A DNA stretch of 64,000 nt from positions 52,528 through 116,527 of the forward strand of contig JAKEKT010000107.1 of NCBI GenBank assembly GCA_021495925.1. Reading direction: 5' to 3'. Each line of letters opens with the position of its first letter. Position 1 is the stretch's first letter. This DNA is from Diplodia intermedia (taxonomy: Eukaryota > Ascomycota > Dothideomycetes > Botryosphaeriales > Botryosphaeriaceae). The notes below the pieces were generated by a model. That model was not told where the DNA came from. It saw only the letters and a program-made list of their open reading frames with translations, and made no database searches. Shown in pieces: positions 46,863-57,574 of the stretch. Position numbers and translations under genes: made by a program.

Positions 46863-47675
46863 ATGGGTTTCAGCTACAACAAGGTGCTCCTCATTGGCGC
46901 CACCTCGGGCATTGGCGCTGGCCTTGCCGACAGGTTCGTGCAGGAGGGCGTCAAGGTCGTGGCGGTCGGGCGCAGGAAGGAGAAGCTCGACGCCTTCGTG
47001 GCAAAGCACGGCGGCAACCAGGCGGCGTCGGTCGTCTTTGACATCACCGACCTCGCCAGCATCCCCAGGTTCGTGGACGAGGTGACGGCGGCGCATCCGG
47101 ACATCGACAGCGTCTTCCTGAACTCGGGCATCCAGCGCGGCATGAACTTCACCAAGCCGGACAAGGTCGACCTGGGCACGTTCGACCTGGAGCTGACGAC
47201 CAACTACACGTCTTTCATCCACCTGACCAAGTACCTGCTGCCCTTCCTGCAGAAGCAGCCCAATCCAACGAGCATCATTTACACCACGTCGGGGTTGGCG
47301 CTGACCCCCATCAACTACTGCCCCAACTACTGCGCAACCAAGGCGGCGCTGCACCACTTTGTGCTGGTGCTGCGCGAGCAGATGAAGGACGGCGGCTTCG
47401 CCAGCCTCAAGGTCATCGAGGTCTTCCCGCCGGCGGTGCAGACGGAGCTGCACGATGCCGACAAGCAGCCGTACATCGAGGCCGGGCGGCAGCTGGGCAT
47501 GCCATTGGCCGACTTCATCGCCGAGACGTGGGAGGGCTTGGCGAACGGGCGGGAGCAGATCCCGGTGGGCACGTCGAAGATGAGTTTCGAGGGCTGGGAG
47601 CAGGAGCGCCAGAAGGCCTTCCTCGCGACCAACCAGCACATGGCGGGGCTGCTCCAGGGCTTCTACGCCCACTGA
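46863..47675 (+). CDS. Short-chain dehydrogenase/reductase (SDR), classical type
   Basis: A single exon encodes 270 aa. The Rossmann nucleotide-binding motif GATSGIG is at residues 12-18, followed by basic VGRRKEK at 36-41, which suggests a preference for NADP(H). The catalytic set is S143, Y156 and K160 (NYCATK), with the usual spacing. VFLNSGIQ replaces the common NNAG motif. The C-terminus (GFYAH) shows no targeting signal. It should oxidise or reduce a small alcohol or carbonyl in the cytosol, substrate unknown. It resembles fungal DltE-like SDRs. Codon use is strongly G/C-ending. Its divergent neighbour is an exporter, which might hint at a joint detoxification role; that is inference. 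Confidence 0.9.
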   Translation: MGFSYNKVLLIGATSGIGAGLADRFVQEGVKVVAVGRRKEKLDAFVAKHGGNQAASVVFDITDLASIPRFVDEVTAAHPDIDSVFLNSGIQRGMNFTKPDKVDLGTFDLELTTNYTSFIHLTKYLLPFLQKQPNPTSIIYTTSGLALTPINYCPNYCATKAALHHFVLVLREQMKDGGFASLKVIEVFPPAVQTELHDADKQPYIEAGRQLGMPLADFIAETWEGLANGREQIPVGTSKMSFEGWEQERQKAFLATNQHMAGLLQGFYAH

Positions 47676-47982
47676 CGGGAGCTAGCGGATGGCGCACGGG
47701 ACACTGTACATACATAGACGAGCGATTGACCCAAAATACAATCCGCGCCTGGACTTCGGAATTACGAGCTGCGGGCGTAGGCGGCCCGGAGCAGGCGTCG
47801 TTGTCGTGCACAGCCCCAGTTGGGCGCGTTGAAACCGTCTCTCCCTCGCGGCGCACGACGCTCGACTTCATCATCAACCACCCGCGCACCGCTCCAGCTT
47901 CCCTTCAGGCCCGGCGATCTCCCACTTCCTCAGACCCGCACCCCGAAGCTCCGACGCCCCGCATCGCGCCCCACCACCAGCC
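47676..47982. other. Short intergenic region before the SH3 gene
   Basis: About 306 bp between two plus-strand genes. The last 150 bp are C-rich (CACCCGCGCACC, CCCACTTCC), a likely leader of the SH3 gene. Nothing else is seen. Confidence 0.5.
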
Positions 47983-48830
47983 ATGGAGCAGTTCAGCGTC
48001 GCCATGATGAACCGCGCCGTGCGGAACATCAAGACAGTACGTGCCCCTCCGCCCGCCTGGCACCGCCGCCGCTGACCTCAACCCCGTCTAGGAGCTCGAC
48101 TTCCTCTGCGACGCCGGCCACATCACTCCCGCCCAGTTCAACACCATCGTGTCGCAGCTGCCCGACGCCGCCCCGAGCCGCGCCTCGTCCATCGCGCCCG
48201 TTGCGTCGCCGCAGCCTACTCCCGCCGCCGCCGCGACGCCCGCTCTCCCCATCCGCAACAGCACTCCCGTGAGCGCCGCCCCTTCGCAACCGCCCGCCCA
48301 CAACGAGAAGGTCGGCTACTACGCCAACAACCCCACCCCGCCGCCCCCCGCCTATGCCGCCGCACCGCCTGCTCCCGCTGCTCTCTGCACCGCCACCGCT
48401 CTGTACGCCTACAGCCCTACTGATGCCGGAGACCTGGCTCTCCAGGCCAATGACCGTGTCCAGGTAACCGAGTACATGAACGGTACGACTCGCCCACCCA
48501 TGTTGCGCCAGGCGAGCAGGACAGCTAACAAGCTTCGCAGCCGAGTGGTGGAAGGGCCGCAGCGAACGCACCGGCCAGGAGGGCATCTTCCCGCGCTCCT
48601 ACGTGCGCGTCGAGGACTCCAAGATGCCTGTCGCCGGTCCCACGCCCGCTCAGCAGAGCATGGGCTACGGCAACATGCCTATGGCCGTCACTCAGGGCGG
48701 CGACCAGCAGAACGGCCAGCCGAGCAAGGGCGGGGAGATGGGCAAGAAGGTCGGCAAGAAGCTGGGCAACGCCGCCCTCTTCGGTGCTGGTGCCACCTTT
48801 GGTTCCAACATTGTCAATGGCATCATGTGA
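47983..48830 (+). CDS. LSB1: SH3-domain protein, LSB1/PIN3-like (Las17-binding)
   Basis: Exons 47983-48036, 48092-48482 and 48541-48830 give 244 aa. The N-terminal helix (MEQFSVAMMNRAVRNIKTELDFL, split by the first intron) and FDITPAQF-like HITPAQFNTIV are typical of Lsb1/Pin3. A Pro/Ala-rich linker follows. The SH3 domain starts ATALYAYSPTDAGDLAL and ends WWKGRSERTGQEGIFPRSYV, with the second intron between EYMN and the WW. The C-terminal part ends in a Gly-rich hydrophobic stretch (KLGNAALFGAGATFGSNIVNGIM). Yeast homologues bind the WASP homologue Las17, regulate cortical actin and influence prion formation. The protein is cytosolic and actin-associated. The first coding exon is only 54 bp. 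Confidence 0.9.
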
Positions 48831-50925
48831 GCGGCGAGCCCGCTGGTTTGGGATGCTGTGCGACTGTGTCTATACAATTTGTTTACAGGCAAGAGGATGG
48901 AATCGGGCTATCTGGACCGGACACAATGGCGTTAAAGGGGGCGCTTCTTTTCGTTGTACCGCATTTGGGGACTCTTAATAAGGCTGAGGCTGCAATCACC
49001 ATTGATTCTTCAGGTAGGAGAATTTCGACTTTCGAATACTATCCCTATCGCTACTCGCCAATCTCCGCGCTTAGTCTTGTGATCGCCGTCTTTTTTTTTT
49101 TTTTTTTTGACTGGAAGTGCTCGTCTGGTTGCACCAAGATCTCATCTATCACTCCAACGTTCAAGTCATTGGCCTCCAGGTCTCCACTAATCTGTGTGGC
49201 CAAAGCGTTATCAAGTGGTACCCCATCTCCAGTATAGTCGCCGTCCCTTGTCGGATAACCACGTAACGGAGCAGGCCTATGCGCCTCTCTCTGCCGTCGG
49301 AAGCTTGGAATCCCTCTATTCTCGCGGCCAGTTCCTTCACTCAAATTCCACGGGCGAGCCTACCTACCTTCTCCGTCGTTCAGCTTCTACTCGGTCTTCT
49401 GCTTCACTACCGCGCATCAGGCAAACCGCGTAAGGCTTCTGTGGAACGCCCAAGTTGGCGGCTACGCCACGGGTTTCGAGAACCGCCTTCATGGCTAAAG
49501 CCAGGCACATCCGCATTGTGCACCCGTCGGGGCACAGCAATGACGGTGAGGGCAGAGGACACCGCCCTTTTTCGTTCGTTTCCACCTCGAGAAGCAAATG
49601 GAGGTTGACCATGGGCATGGCTGAGGGACGACCACATCCCAGCTGCTGCTTGCCAGTGCGTCAGGGTTGAGGGTGGATTGAGGGTCTAGCTCGCTCTTGC
49701 CCGTGCCTAGGGCGGGCTGTGTCGGCACCCGCTTTCGGGCTGTTGGCAGGCGGCTAAGAAGCGTATTCTTTAATGGCCCGGTCCCGTCAACGGAGGCCGT
49801 TCTCGACAAGACGGCTCTCACGCCAAAAAGGGGCCCGAAGCTATGACATTAGGCAGTAGTAGTTGCCAGGTATGGTTAAATGCCATTGGTTCGGTCCGCT
49901 TAGTACCGCACTGTCCCGCCGGGAGAAACATGGTTTGAAGCTAGTAGTGTACGGAAGAGAAGTGCCCGGGGCGACATTGCCGTCTGGGACCGGCCCGTTT
50001 CGCGACAACAGTCTTTTGGATACGGGCACTGTCTTGGGAGGGACCCGGACCGAACATATGGCTCATCCTGAGCATCGTGGAACCCGAGGAAATTGGGTTG
50101 CAGAAAGGTGGTCAATCATGTACTGAACGCTGTTGTGGTGGTCCCGTCATGCTGTGAGGTGGAAGTAGGTGTAAGATTATCTATTGCAATTCTGACAAGT
50201 ACAGGCTTCCCTCCCAATGTGGTCAGTCACTGCTAAACCACACAGCAAAGCTCCCCCGGCGCTAGCTAGCTAAGCTCCAGCATTTTTACGCTAAATGACA
50301 AAGGGGAAAAGATGCAAAGATCCTATCATCCGCACACCAGTATTCAAACCCACAAGTCAGGAGAGCACTGACTTTGAGAGCAAGCACCTCGCCCGCCAGC
50401 AGTGGAGCCAGTCAGATATGGCGGCTGATGGCGGAGTGCGTGGGCGATCTTTCCAGAAAATTAGGGCTCGCCCACATTCTCTTCGCACTTGTGCCACAAT
50501 CTCGGGCAGCAAGGCGTCAGCAGCGCATGCGTGATGCTTGAGGAACCCGCGCTGACTGGTCGCTTGCTGACATTGTGCGAGCTTTTGCCCCTGCTAATCT
50601 CAGCAAGCCGCCCTCTTGCGCTCTTTCCCAGCACTTCCGATGGCTCTGTAGCGAACGGAGCATGTGGTGGAACGCTCGGCTGTCTTCCACGTTTGATCAC
50701 CAATGGTGCGAACTTGAGCCCGTATGACGTGCGAAACATCGCAGCCATCAACAGAATACCGCTCGCCATGGAACGGCTCTTTCCAGGTTAGGGCGGGAAA
50801 CATTGGGGTGCAAGATGACTTCGGATGCTCCTGGATGGCCTCCTGGAAGTCAAGGGTATCTGAGAAGAACCCTTCCAACTGAAAAAGAAAAGGGTCGTTT
50901 GTGATAAGACAGGACAACGGACGGA
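48831..50925. other. Intergenic region with poly(T) tract
   Basis: These 2.1 kb separate the SH3 gene from the convergent UstYa-like gene. No domain-bearing ORF is seen. A run of 18 T lies at 49091-49108. Confidence 0.5.
49091..49108. repeat. Poly(T) tract (18 bp)
   Basis: Eighteen consecutive T bases downstream of the SH3 gene. No retroelement is recognisable beside it. Confidence 0.9.
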
Positions 50926-51879
50926 TCAAGCACCGGTGTACAGCTGCTGATCCTGCATCTGGTTGCTGAAGCGCGAGCGCTCGTGCCTGCGGTCAAGCCA
51001 GCTGCGCACATCGTCCCACCGCCGGCACGTCCGAGGCTGGACGGCAAGCTCTGCGCCGGTGGCGCTGGTGCGAGGGAGCACAGGCACGACGGTCAGATCG
51101 GCGGAGCACTGGAGCTCTTGCCGCAAGTGATCGATGCAGTAGTCTGAGGTTTCTCGGGTCAGCGAACACGAGCGTTTGGTTGAGGTAACGAGACAGTGGG
51201 ACATACCTAACGGCGCGCGGTCCAACCGCGTGGCCTTCTGCCATCCGAGACCGTCTTGGGGGCCATGCTCCCGGTAGAAGTCGTCGTCGAGAGCCAGACG
51301 GATAGCATTAAGGCACTCTAGGTTGTGGAACACGCTCAGCTCGCCGTAGAGGGTCTCAACAATGGAGGACTTCTCGGCGGCAGGTGTCGCCGAAGGTGCG
51401 TGGACGTAAGGGGTGGCTTCCTCGTTGGAGAGGGGGAACTTGGAACCGCTGAGAAGCTTCTTCCAGGCGCGGTCGAGGCCGAGAGTGGTGCGTGGGTCGC
51501 CGGCATACGAAGGCTCGGTGGAGTTGAGGGCGGCGGTACGGTAGAGCTTGTCGGTGGTGGTGTTGTACTTCAGGGCGCCAGTGAAGTTGCGCTGTTCGTA
51601 GCGAATGTGGGCGCGGGCATCGCGTGATGAGGCAGAGATAGAGAAAGGGTCCAGGCGGAGAGGCACAACGGGGCACTGGGCATTGGAGTAGAAGAAGACG
51701 GCCAAGGCGGCGAAGAAGATGTTGGAGCAGAAGAGAGCGAAAATGAGAACGTGCTGGAAGGACTGGGCGGAGAGCGAGGGCGCAGGACATTCGCCAGCGG
51801 GCTCCCAGAGATGGGCAGGGCGGGCTTCCTCCATCCTCTTCTCGTCGAGGACGGGGGGCAGATGGGATGCAGCAGCCAT
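50926..51879 (-). CDS. UstYa/DUF3328-like membrane protein with degenerate motifs
   Basis: Minus-strand exons 51879-51207 and 51143-50926 (63-bp intron) give 296 aa. A cytosolic N-terminus is followed by one membrane helix at residues ~43-65 (LIFALFCSNIFFAALAVFFY), the type II layout of UstYa proteins. The DUF3328 phrases are recognisable: SVFHNLECLNAIRLAL (residues ~182-197) and YCIDHLRQELQCSADLTVVP. UstYa oxidases carry two HxxHC motifs. Here the first reads H185-NL-E-C189 and the second P223-LD-Y-C227, so three of the four motif His residues are replaced. The family includes oxidases that cyclise ribosomal peptides (ustiloxin-type) in secondary metabolism. No precursor peptide, P450 or other tailoring gene is seen nearby, so a catalytic role is doubtful. 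Low similarity and motif loss lower confidence in function, not in the gene. Confidence 0.8.
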   Translation of the reverse strand: MAAASHLPPVLDEKRMEEARPAHLWEPAGECPAPSLSAQSFQHVLIFALFCSNIFFAALAVFFYSNAQCPVVPLRLDPFSISASSRDARAHIRYEQRNFTGALKYNTTTDKLYRTAALNSTEPSYAGDPRTTLGLDRAWKKLLSGSKFPLSNEEATPYVHAPSATPAAEKSSIVETLYGELSVFHNLECLNAIRLALDDDFYREHGPQDGLGWQKATRLDRAPLGMSHCLVTSTKRSCSLTRETSDYCIDHLRQELQCSADLTVVPVLPRTSATGAELAVQPRTCRRWDDVRSWLDRRHERSRFSNQMQDQQLYTGA

Positions 51880-52677
51880 GGTGCGTGTGCGTGCGTGTGC
51901 GTGTGTTTGTTTGTGGGGGGAGGGAGTGACGGCGGCAGCGGAGTGGAATGGAGCAGGCGCTGCAGGCCAGCTTGGTGGTCTTACGAGAGGGTTATACATG
52001 CGGGCCAGGGCGGCGCCGAGCTTTGGGGCTTTATCGTCACGGTGTCTCCGCAGGGCCCAGGCATACAAGGGCGCAGTGGGAGTCCATCATTCCAGTAAGC
52101 GGGCGCCGTGGCTGGGCGCAGCGCAACTGCCCGCCGCGCCCGACAAGCTTATACGAGTGCGCCCGCACGCACCCCCTTTCTTGCCGCATGCGGTAGTCGC
52201 GACGCCGCTTGGACACCGCTGCCCTTTTGCGCCAGCGTCGCGCCGGCTGACGTGCGAGCACCGCACGTGGGCGCGGACGTGATTGCCAGGTTGAATCTCG
52301 CAATGGCTGTGGTCCGGCTGCCGCCGCTCGGCCAGGCGCCCCATGCGTCGATCCACTCGCGAGCGGCGGCCCGCGTGCAGCGAGATCAGAAGGTCGGTAG
52401 GTCGGTCAGATCAGGCAGCTCCATGCGCGGAGTCGCAGTCGCCCGTGCCTCCTCCGCACGGCAAATTCGAACTCCAACGCCTTGTGCCGGTCCCTGCGCC
52501 GCAGTATTTTTAGACGCGTTAGACCGCCGCCGCGCTCGCTGGAGGCTGGCTAACTGCCGTGGCGGGCTGGTCTGGTGCAGTTCGAGGCCGACTGGCAGCG
52601 CCGCCGGTCGCTTGGCACCAAAAGGTCAAGCCGCGAAGATCGCTCCCCGACTATTCCGTGGACATCAGACGGTCTTT

Positions 52678-52704
52678 GCTGCTGCTGCTGCTGCTGCTGC
52701 TGCT
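52678..52704. repeat. (GCT)9 microsatellite
   Basis: Nine perfect GCT units in a region where I support no gene. In one frame they would read as an Ala or Leu run. Confidence 0.95.
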
Positions 52705-53448
52705 GTACGAGTTGCATTGCCCTCGTGTCGTCCCACTCGACGCATCTTCGCTCGCGCCAGTTCTACCAATCCTGGCTGCAGGATCTGTCCGTGGCCGCAT
52801 GGACATGCCCCAGTAGCCGAAAGGATTCGCTGGCCCTGGCCCGCTCTTCGCCCTCTTGTGCGTTGGCCGCTAGAAGCTTGTTACTCCTCTGAGTTAACAA
52901 CCATGCGCACAGTCGGCAACGCTACATCGAAGCTGCCTTCTGCGCCCAGACACAGCCGGCATATTGCGATCTGCAGCCGCCGTTGGCCAGCCCTAAACGT
53001 GCCGACACTAGGCCAGTTCATCGCATTCATTTGCACCAAGGCTTTTCCCTTTCACGCCGGCGTGGGCGTGCTGAAAAGCCTATCGCCCAAGCTCTGTGGC
53101 TCCTTTTCCATCTCGTGGTCAAAGCCCCTTTCCCGTAGTCTCGGCATTCGCGCCGGCGTCCTGGTTGGCTGATCTTTCGAGTAAAGAAAGCTTGGCTTTG
53201 GAGCTTCGCATTCAGGAACACACGGTGAGAGGTGTCTCTGGCAGACAATGGGCTGGTTTCTGTCAACGCCCTTCAATCCTGACACCTGCATGGTCTGTCT
53301 GGCCATTGCAGAAAATCTCAACAGCATCGGATTCATGTACGTGTGTATGTACATACGGACCACCGGTACCTAGGTCTGATAACGGGGGCCGCGGCCGCCG
53401 CAAACCGCGTGCCGCCGTCACTGTAACGTCACAGTCACGGACAACGTT

Positions 53449-53465
53449 AAAAAAAAAAAAAAAAA
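53449..53465. repeat. Poly(A) tract (17 bp)
   Basis: Seventeen consecutive A bases in GC-average intergenic sequence. Confidence 0.9.
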
Positions 53466-54214
53466 CAGCGGGTTCAGGCAGCAGATACACTAATGCACAA
53501 AGTGTCACTTTCATAGTTCGCTTGGACTATCCGTATTGCGAACCCGTATTATGGTCCCTGTTCGCTCAGTGTCGCAACGCGATCGGGAGAGCCCAGTCGG
53601 TGCTGTTGCAATTTGACGCACATGTCGTATTGTTGGAGACACTCGAACTATCCCATGCGGCTCTTCATCCATAAATTCCCCTGTCGGCTCCACCGCAAAA
53701 CATTTTCCACGGGGAACGGACTTTCGTGCGCACTACCTAGCCAGACGGCAATGTGGCAACTCCCTCATGACAAAAGTGGGCGTGGTCGAAGATCTCTCTC
53801 CCAGTGGTTCGATTGGAAACGACGGAGGCTGTTAGTTTACTGGTACAGCCGGTGGAGTCTTGACCGCCCACGATCATCACCGCCCACCGAAGACCAATGT
53901 GACCACGGCCACATCAGCTGGTGGTGATGATGATGCAAGACGCACCGATTTCGATGCACTAAAATACGATAGTCACGAGATATTTGCGGTGCTCGTGGCG
54001 CTCGATGTGGAGAGCGGTAGGAAGCGAGGGCGTAGCTGAAGAGGTGCTTCAGCAGCCTACTGTTTGCCAAGGCTAAAGGGAGGAGATTAGCTGGCGTCGG
54101 GGCGTCCAGTCAAACGACTATCTTGCTCCACTAGACGAGCGAGCTGAACATATAACAACGCTTTTCGAATCCTTTCTTACTATCACTCGAATCGTTTAGC
54201 TGGCTGGCTAAAGC

Positions 54215-54450
54215 AAATGAAGAAACCCGAATTCTTTTTCTCTACGCTCGGCGAATTAGTTAGTCTTACTTCTTAAATAGCATTAACGTTTATCTATAAC
54301 TAGTTAAAACGTTTAGAGAACGATAGTAGATTTTCATAGTAAATATATTATAAAAAAAGTATTTACTACTAACTCTTATTACTAATTATATTATTACGTA
54401 TATTAATCTTTATATGTCTAATAAGTTAGCACTAGCGCTGCGTTTAACTA
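54215..54450. repeat. Small AT-rich, RIP-like island beside the tRNA
   Basis: About 235 bp are rich in TA, with few CA or TG dinucleotides in the core (54,280-54,420). The composition matches the block after 57.2 kb and contrasts with both flanks. It is probably a decayed transposon fragment. Confidence 0.6.
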
Positions 54451-54536
54451 TAACCGCCACACACTCACTCCATCCACTAGTACAGCCAAGTAGAACAGGG
54501 TGTAAGGAAAACAAAAAGCAAAAGATAATAGGCTAT

Positions 54537-54622
54537 TCCGTTACCGGGAATTGAACCCGGGCCGCTCCGGCTCGCGAATTATACGTGAAAGCGGAGAATC
54601 CTAACCCCTAGACCATAACGGA
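54537..54622 (-). tRNA. tRNA-Glu (anticodon TTC) with a 15-nt intron
   Basis: Read on the minus strand, the acceptor stem TCCGTTA pairs perfectly with TAACGGA. The D arm is GTCTAGGGGTTAGGAT, the anticodon stem CTCCG pairs with CGGAG, and the loop starts CTTTCA, giving anticodon TTC. A 15-nt intron (54571-54585) sits at the canonical place, one base 3' of the anticodon. The T arm is CCGGG-TTCAATT-CCCGG. The mature length is 71 nt before CCA addition. This matches fungal tRNA-Glu(UUC), which decodes GAA/GAG. Confidence 0.93.
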
Positions 54623-55506
54623 GATGGTTGACCATGAGTAAGCAATTTGACGTTTCAAAATATATAGTACAGTTTGGTCTGGGTAGACCGGGAACAAGGT
54701 TTCCTTATCAATGATGGGCCCCCCGGGGCAGCAGCAGCCTGTAAAGTGGAAGCTCTTCTTCAGATATTGTTCTCCACTTAAGTATTTGCATCTGCACAAA
54801 CGCTTCAACTTCCCTTCGTGATTGCAGATCCTCTCGTTGCAGGTCCGAGTCGACCGAAATCCAGCTACTGCGGGGAAGTGCGGAGAGCAGAGGCTCTGAG
54901 CTCGAAAGAGAATAAGGTCCGGATCAGGGCGGAATGACCGAGGCTCTGCCATAGGCGGAAGAGGAATGCGGCAAACAACGCGACGGCGGCGTGGCGCACA
55001 GGTTTGGGTCGGAGAGGAGGGGTTCGGCGTGGCTGGCAAGTGAAGGCAAAATCCGGCTGGGCAGACCATAGCACGGCAGCCCACGGGCACGCAGTCGCGC
55101 CCAGCGTGCGAAAGATAAGGCAAGCACCCGCCTGCACTGGGACCCTCGCAATAGCAGACAACTATCGCGTATGCAGAGTGCCGGTCGACGGGGTGCCTGC
55201 AGCAGGCTCGGGACGTTATCGGGTTCGGCACGGCACTCATTGGGCGGTGTGTTCAGGACGATGGAGGCGGGTTCCATCCAAGCTGGCAGGTGGGCCGGCA
55301 TATCCGAGCACGGATGGGGACGACTGCCTTCCCCACGGGGAACGACGTGCGACGCAATCCGCACCCAACTACCGCCCGGTCGGAAGCCGCACCTGCCCAG
55401 CTTCTCCTCCACCTTCGCGCCTGGGCGCGCGTCTCGGCGTTGCCGGCCTTCGTGCCGCAGTACAAGAACACCAACCGCGCCCTCCAGCTCAAGCTCCGCA
55501 GCAACA
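54623..55506. other. Intergenic, tRNA flank and permease promoter
   Basis: No gene is supported. ORFs on both strands overlap and lack domains. The last 150 bp before the ATG at 55507 are C-rich, as in a leader. Confidence 0.5.
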
Positions 55507-57186
55507 ATGGCCTCCGCCATCGACGACAAGCCTGCTGTCCAGCACCACGAGACCCTGAAAGATGAGGGCTTCCACGATGCCGCCGAGCGCGGCCATCTGG
55601 CCACCGACAGGTGCTCCCCTCCCAGCCTGCCCTCATCCGTCCGCCCTTGCTGACCTCCCGTCCAGATATGGCAACGCCCTTGTCACCTTCGACCCCAAGG
55701 CCGAGGCTCGCTTGAGGTGGAAGCTTGACCTCTATATCGTCCCCACCGTCGCGCTCCTGTACCTGTTCTGCTTCATCGATCGCGCCAACATCGGGTAATG
55801 CCCTTCGCCCGCCGCCGCGAGACAGGCGTTCTGACTGTGTCCCAGCAATGCACGCCTGGCAGGCCTCGAGAAGGATCTCGGCCTTGAGGGCTACGACTAC
55901 AACCGCTTGTTGACCGTTTTCTACATTTCCTACATCATCTTCGAGATTCCCTCCAACATGTGCTGCAAGTGGGTGGGCCCCGGCTGGTTCATCCCTGGCA
56001 TCTCGCTCGGCTTTGGCATCTGCTCCGTGTGCACTGCTTTTGTCGACAACATCCACAGTGCCTCGGGAGTGCGCTTCTTACTGGGCGTTTTTGAGGCTGG
56101 TATGCTGCCCGGCATAGCCTACTATCTTTCTCGTTGGTATCGTCGCAGCGAGCTGGCTTTCCGCCTGTCTCTGGTATGGCAATCCCATCTTCGCATCCTC
56201 CCACTTCGCTGACGTTGCTTCAGTACATCGTCATGGCTCCTCTCGCCGGGGCCTTCGGGGGCCTGTTAGCCTCTGCCATCCTCAAGCTTGATCACTTCGG
56301 CGGCCTCCACCGATGGCGCATGATCTTCGCCATTGAGGGCATCATTACCATCGGCCTGTCTTTGATCTCCTTCGTCACCCTTACCGATCGCCCAGAAACA
56401 GCTCGGTGGCTCACTCAGGAAGAAAAGGACCTGGCTATTGCACGCGTCAAATCAGAGCGTGTGGGTGCTACTGAAGTTCTCGAGAAGATGGATACCAAGA
56501 AGATCCTTCGCGGTATCTTCAGCCCTGTCACCCTGTCCACCTCCTTTATCTTCCTCCTCAACAACATCACCGTCCAAGGCCTGGCTTTCTTCCTGCCCAC
56601 GATCGTCAAGACCATCTACCCACTAGATTCGGTCATTTCTCAACAGTTGCACACTGTCCCGCCTTACATCGTCGGTGCCTTCTTCACCCTCTTTTTCCCT
56701 TTCCTGAGCTGGCGCTTTGATAAGCGCAACGTCTTCTTCATCTGTTCTGCCCCCTTCATGATGGTCGGCTACATCATGTTCCTGGCCACTGATGCCGCGA
56801 GGGTTCGCTATGGTGCCACCTTCCTCATAGCCAGCGGTGCCTTCGCCTTTGGTGCTCTCTGCAACGCCCAGGTCTCCGCCAACGTCGTTTCGGACTCCGC
56901 CCGCTCTGCTGCCATCGGCACGAATGTTATGCTTGGGAATATCGGTGGGTTGGTAAGCACTTGGAGCTTTCTCAAAACCGACGCTCCAGACTACCCCATC
57001 GGAAATGGCCTCAATCTCGCAACATCAAGCACCATTTTCATCCTGTCGATCCTCTTGCTGCTCTGGATGGTCGCGGACAACAAAAAGAGGGACCACCGCG
57101 ATATTGATTCTGAACTTGCTGGTCTGGATCAACGGACTATTCAAGACTTGGATTGGCGTCATCCTGCCTTTAGATGGAGGCCGTAA
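55507..57186 (+). CDS. MFS permease, allantoate permease (DAL5)-like anion:cation symporter
   Basis: Exons 55507-55610, 55666-55794, 55846-56173 and 56224-57186 give 507 aa. Twelve hydrophobic helices are arranged as in the ACS family: LRWKLDLYIVPTVALLYLFCFIDRANIGNARLAG at the first helix, ISYIIFEIPSN, RFLLGVFEAGMLPG, then RWRMIFAIEGIITI and RPETARWLT in the central loop. The C-terminal LDQRTIQDLDWRHPAFRWRP is a typical hydrophilic tail for the family. Members import organic anions such as allantoate, nicotinate, biotin precursors and tartrate. The substrate here is unknown. Introns are 50-55 bp. The stop lies only about 20 bp before the AT-rich RIP block, so the 3' UTR must run into degraded repeat DNA, yet the coding sequence is intact. 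Confidence 0.9.
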
Positions 57187-57356
57187 GGCACGTGTTTCAG
57201 GTATTATATAGGGCTTTAATATATAATACCAGATTAGAGAGGCTATTACTTAATAGCTTAAAAAAGTAAAAATAAAATTACATTTCTACTTTTATTTTAA
57301 ATATCTCTTCTAGTAATTTACTATAGTATTTAGTTATAAGACACGTTAATAGACCG

Positions 57357-57550
57357 GTAAATTATCTAAATATCTAGTTTTTAGAAAATAATTTTTAAAA
57401 TATATATATTCTTACTAAGATATCTAGGTAGGTTTTTAGATAAATTAGTAAATTACTAAAATATCTAGTTTTTTAAAAATAATTTCTAAAATACCTATAT
57501 TCTTATCTAAATACCTAGTTTTTATAAAATTTATCTAAATACTCTACTTT
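57357..57550. repeat. Tandem repeat, period about 91 bp
   Basis: Two units begin at 57357 and 57448 with GTAAATTA and share CTAAATATCTAGTTTTT and AATTTCTAAAATA words. A related copy begins at 58313, just after the left arm of the large inverted repeat, and reverse-oriented fragments occur around 58,440-58,520. Confidence 0.7.
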
Positions 57551-57574
57551 TAAGTATAACTTTTTATATATTTT

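Larger units (their letters stand above)
51880..54214. other. Intergenic, GC-rich, with CTG and A tracts
   Basis: No gene is supported. GC-rich ORFs (up to 354 codons, 52108-53172 plus) lack domains. A (GCT)9 microsatellite and a 17-bp A run are listed separately. Confidence 0.5.

Noticed and set aside
46782..47672. 296-codon minus-strand ORF
   Set aside because: Antisense shadow of the SDR gene.
52108..53172. 354-codon plus-strand ORF including the (GCT)9 run
   Set aside because: It is Arg/Ala-rich with no recognised motif, in GC-rich intergenic DNA, and the poly-Ala run comes from the microsatellite.
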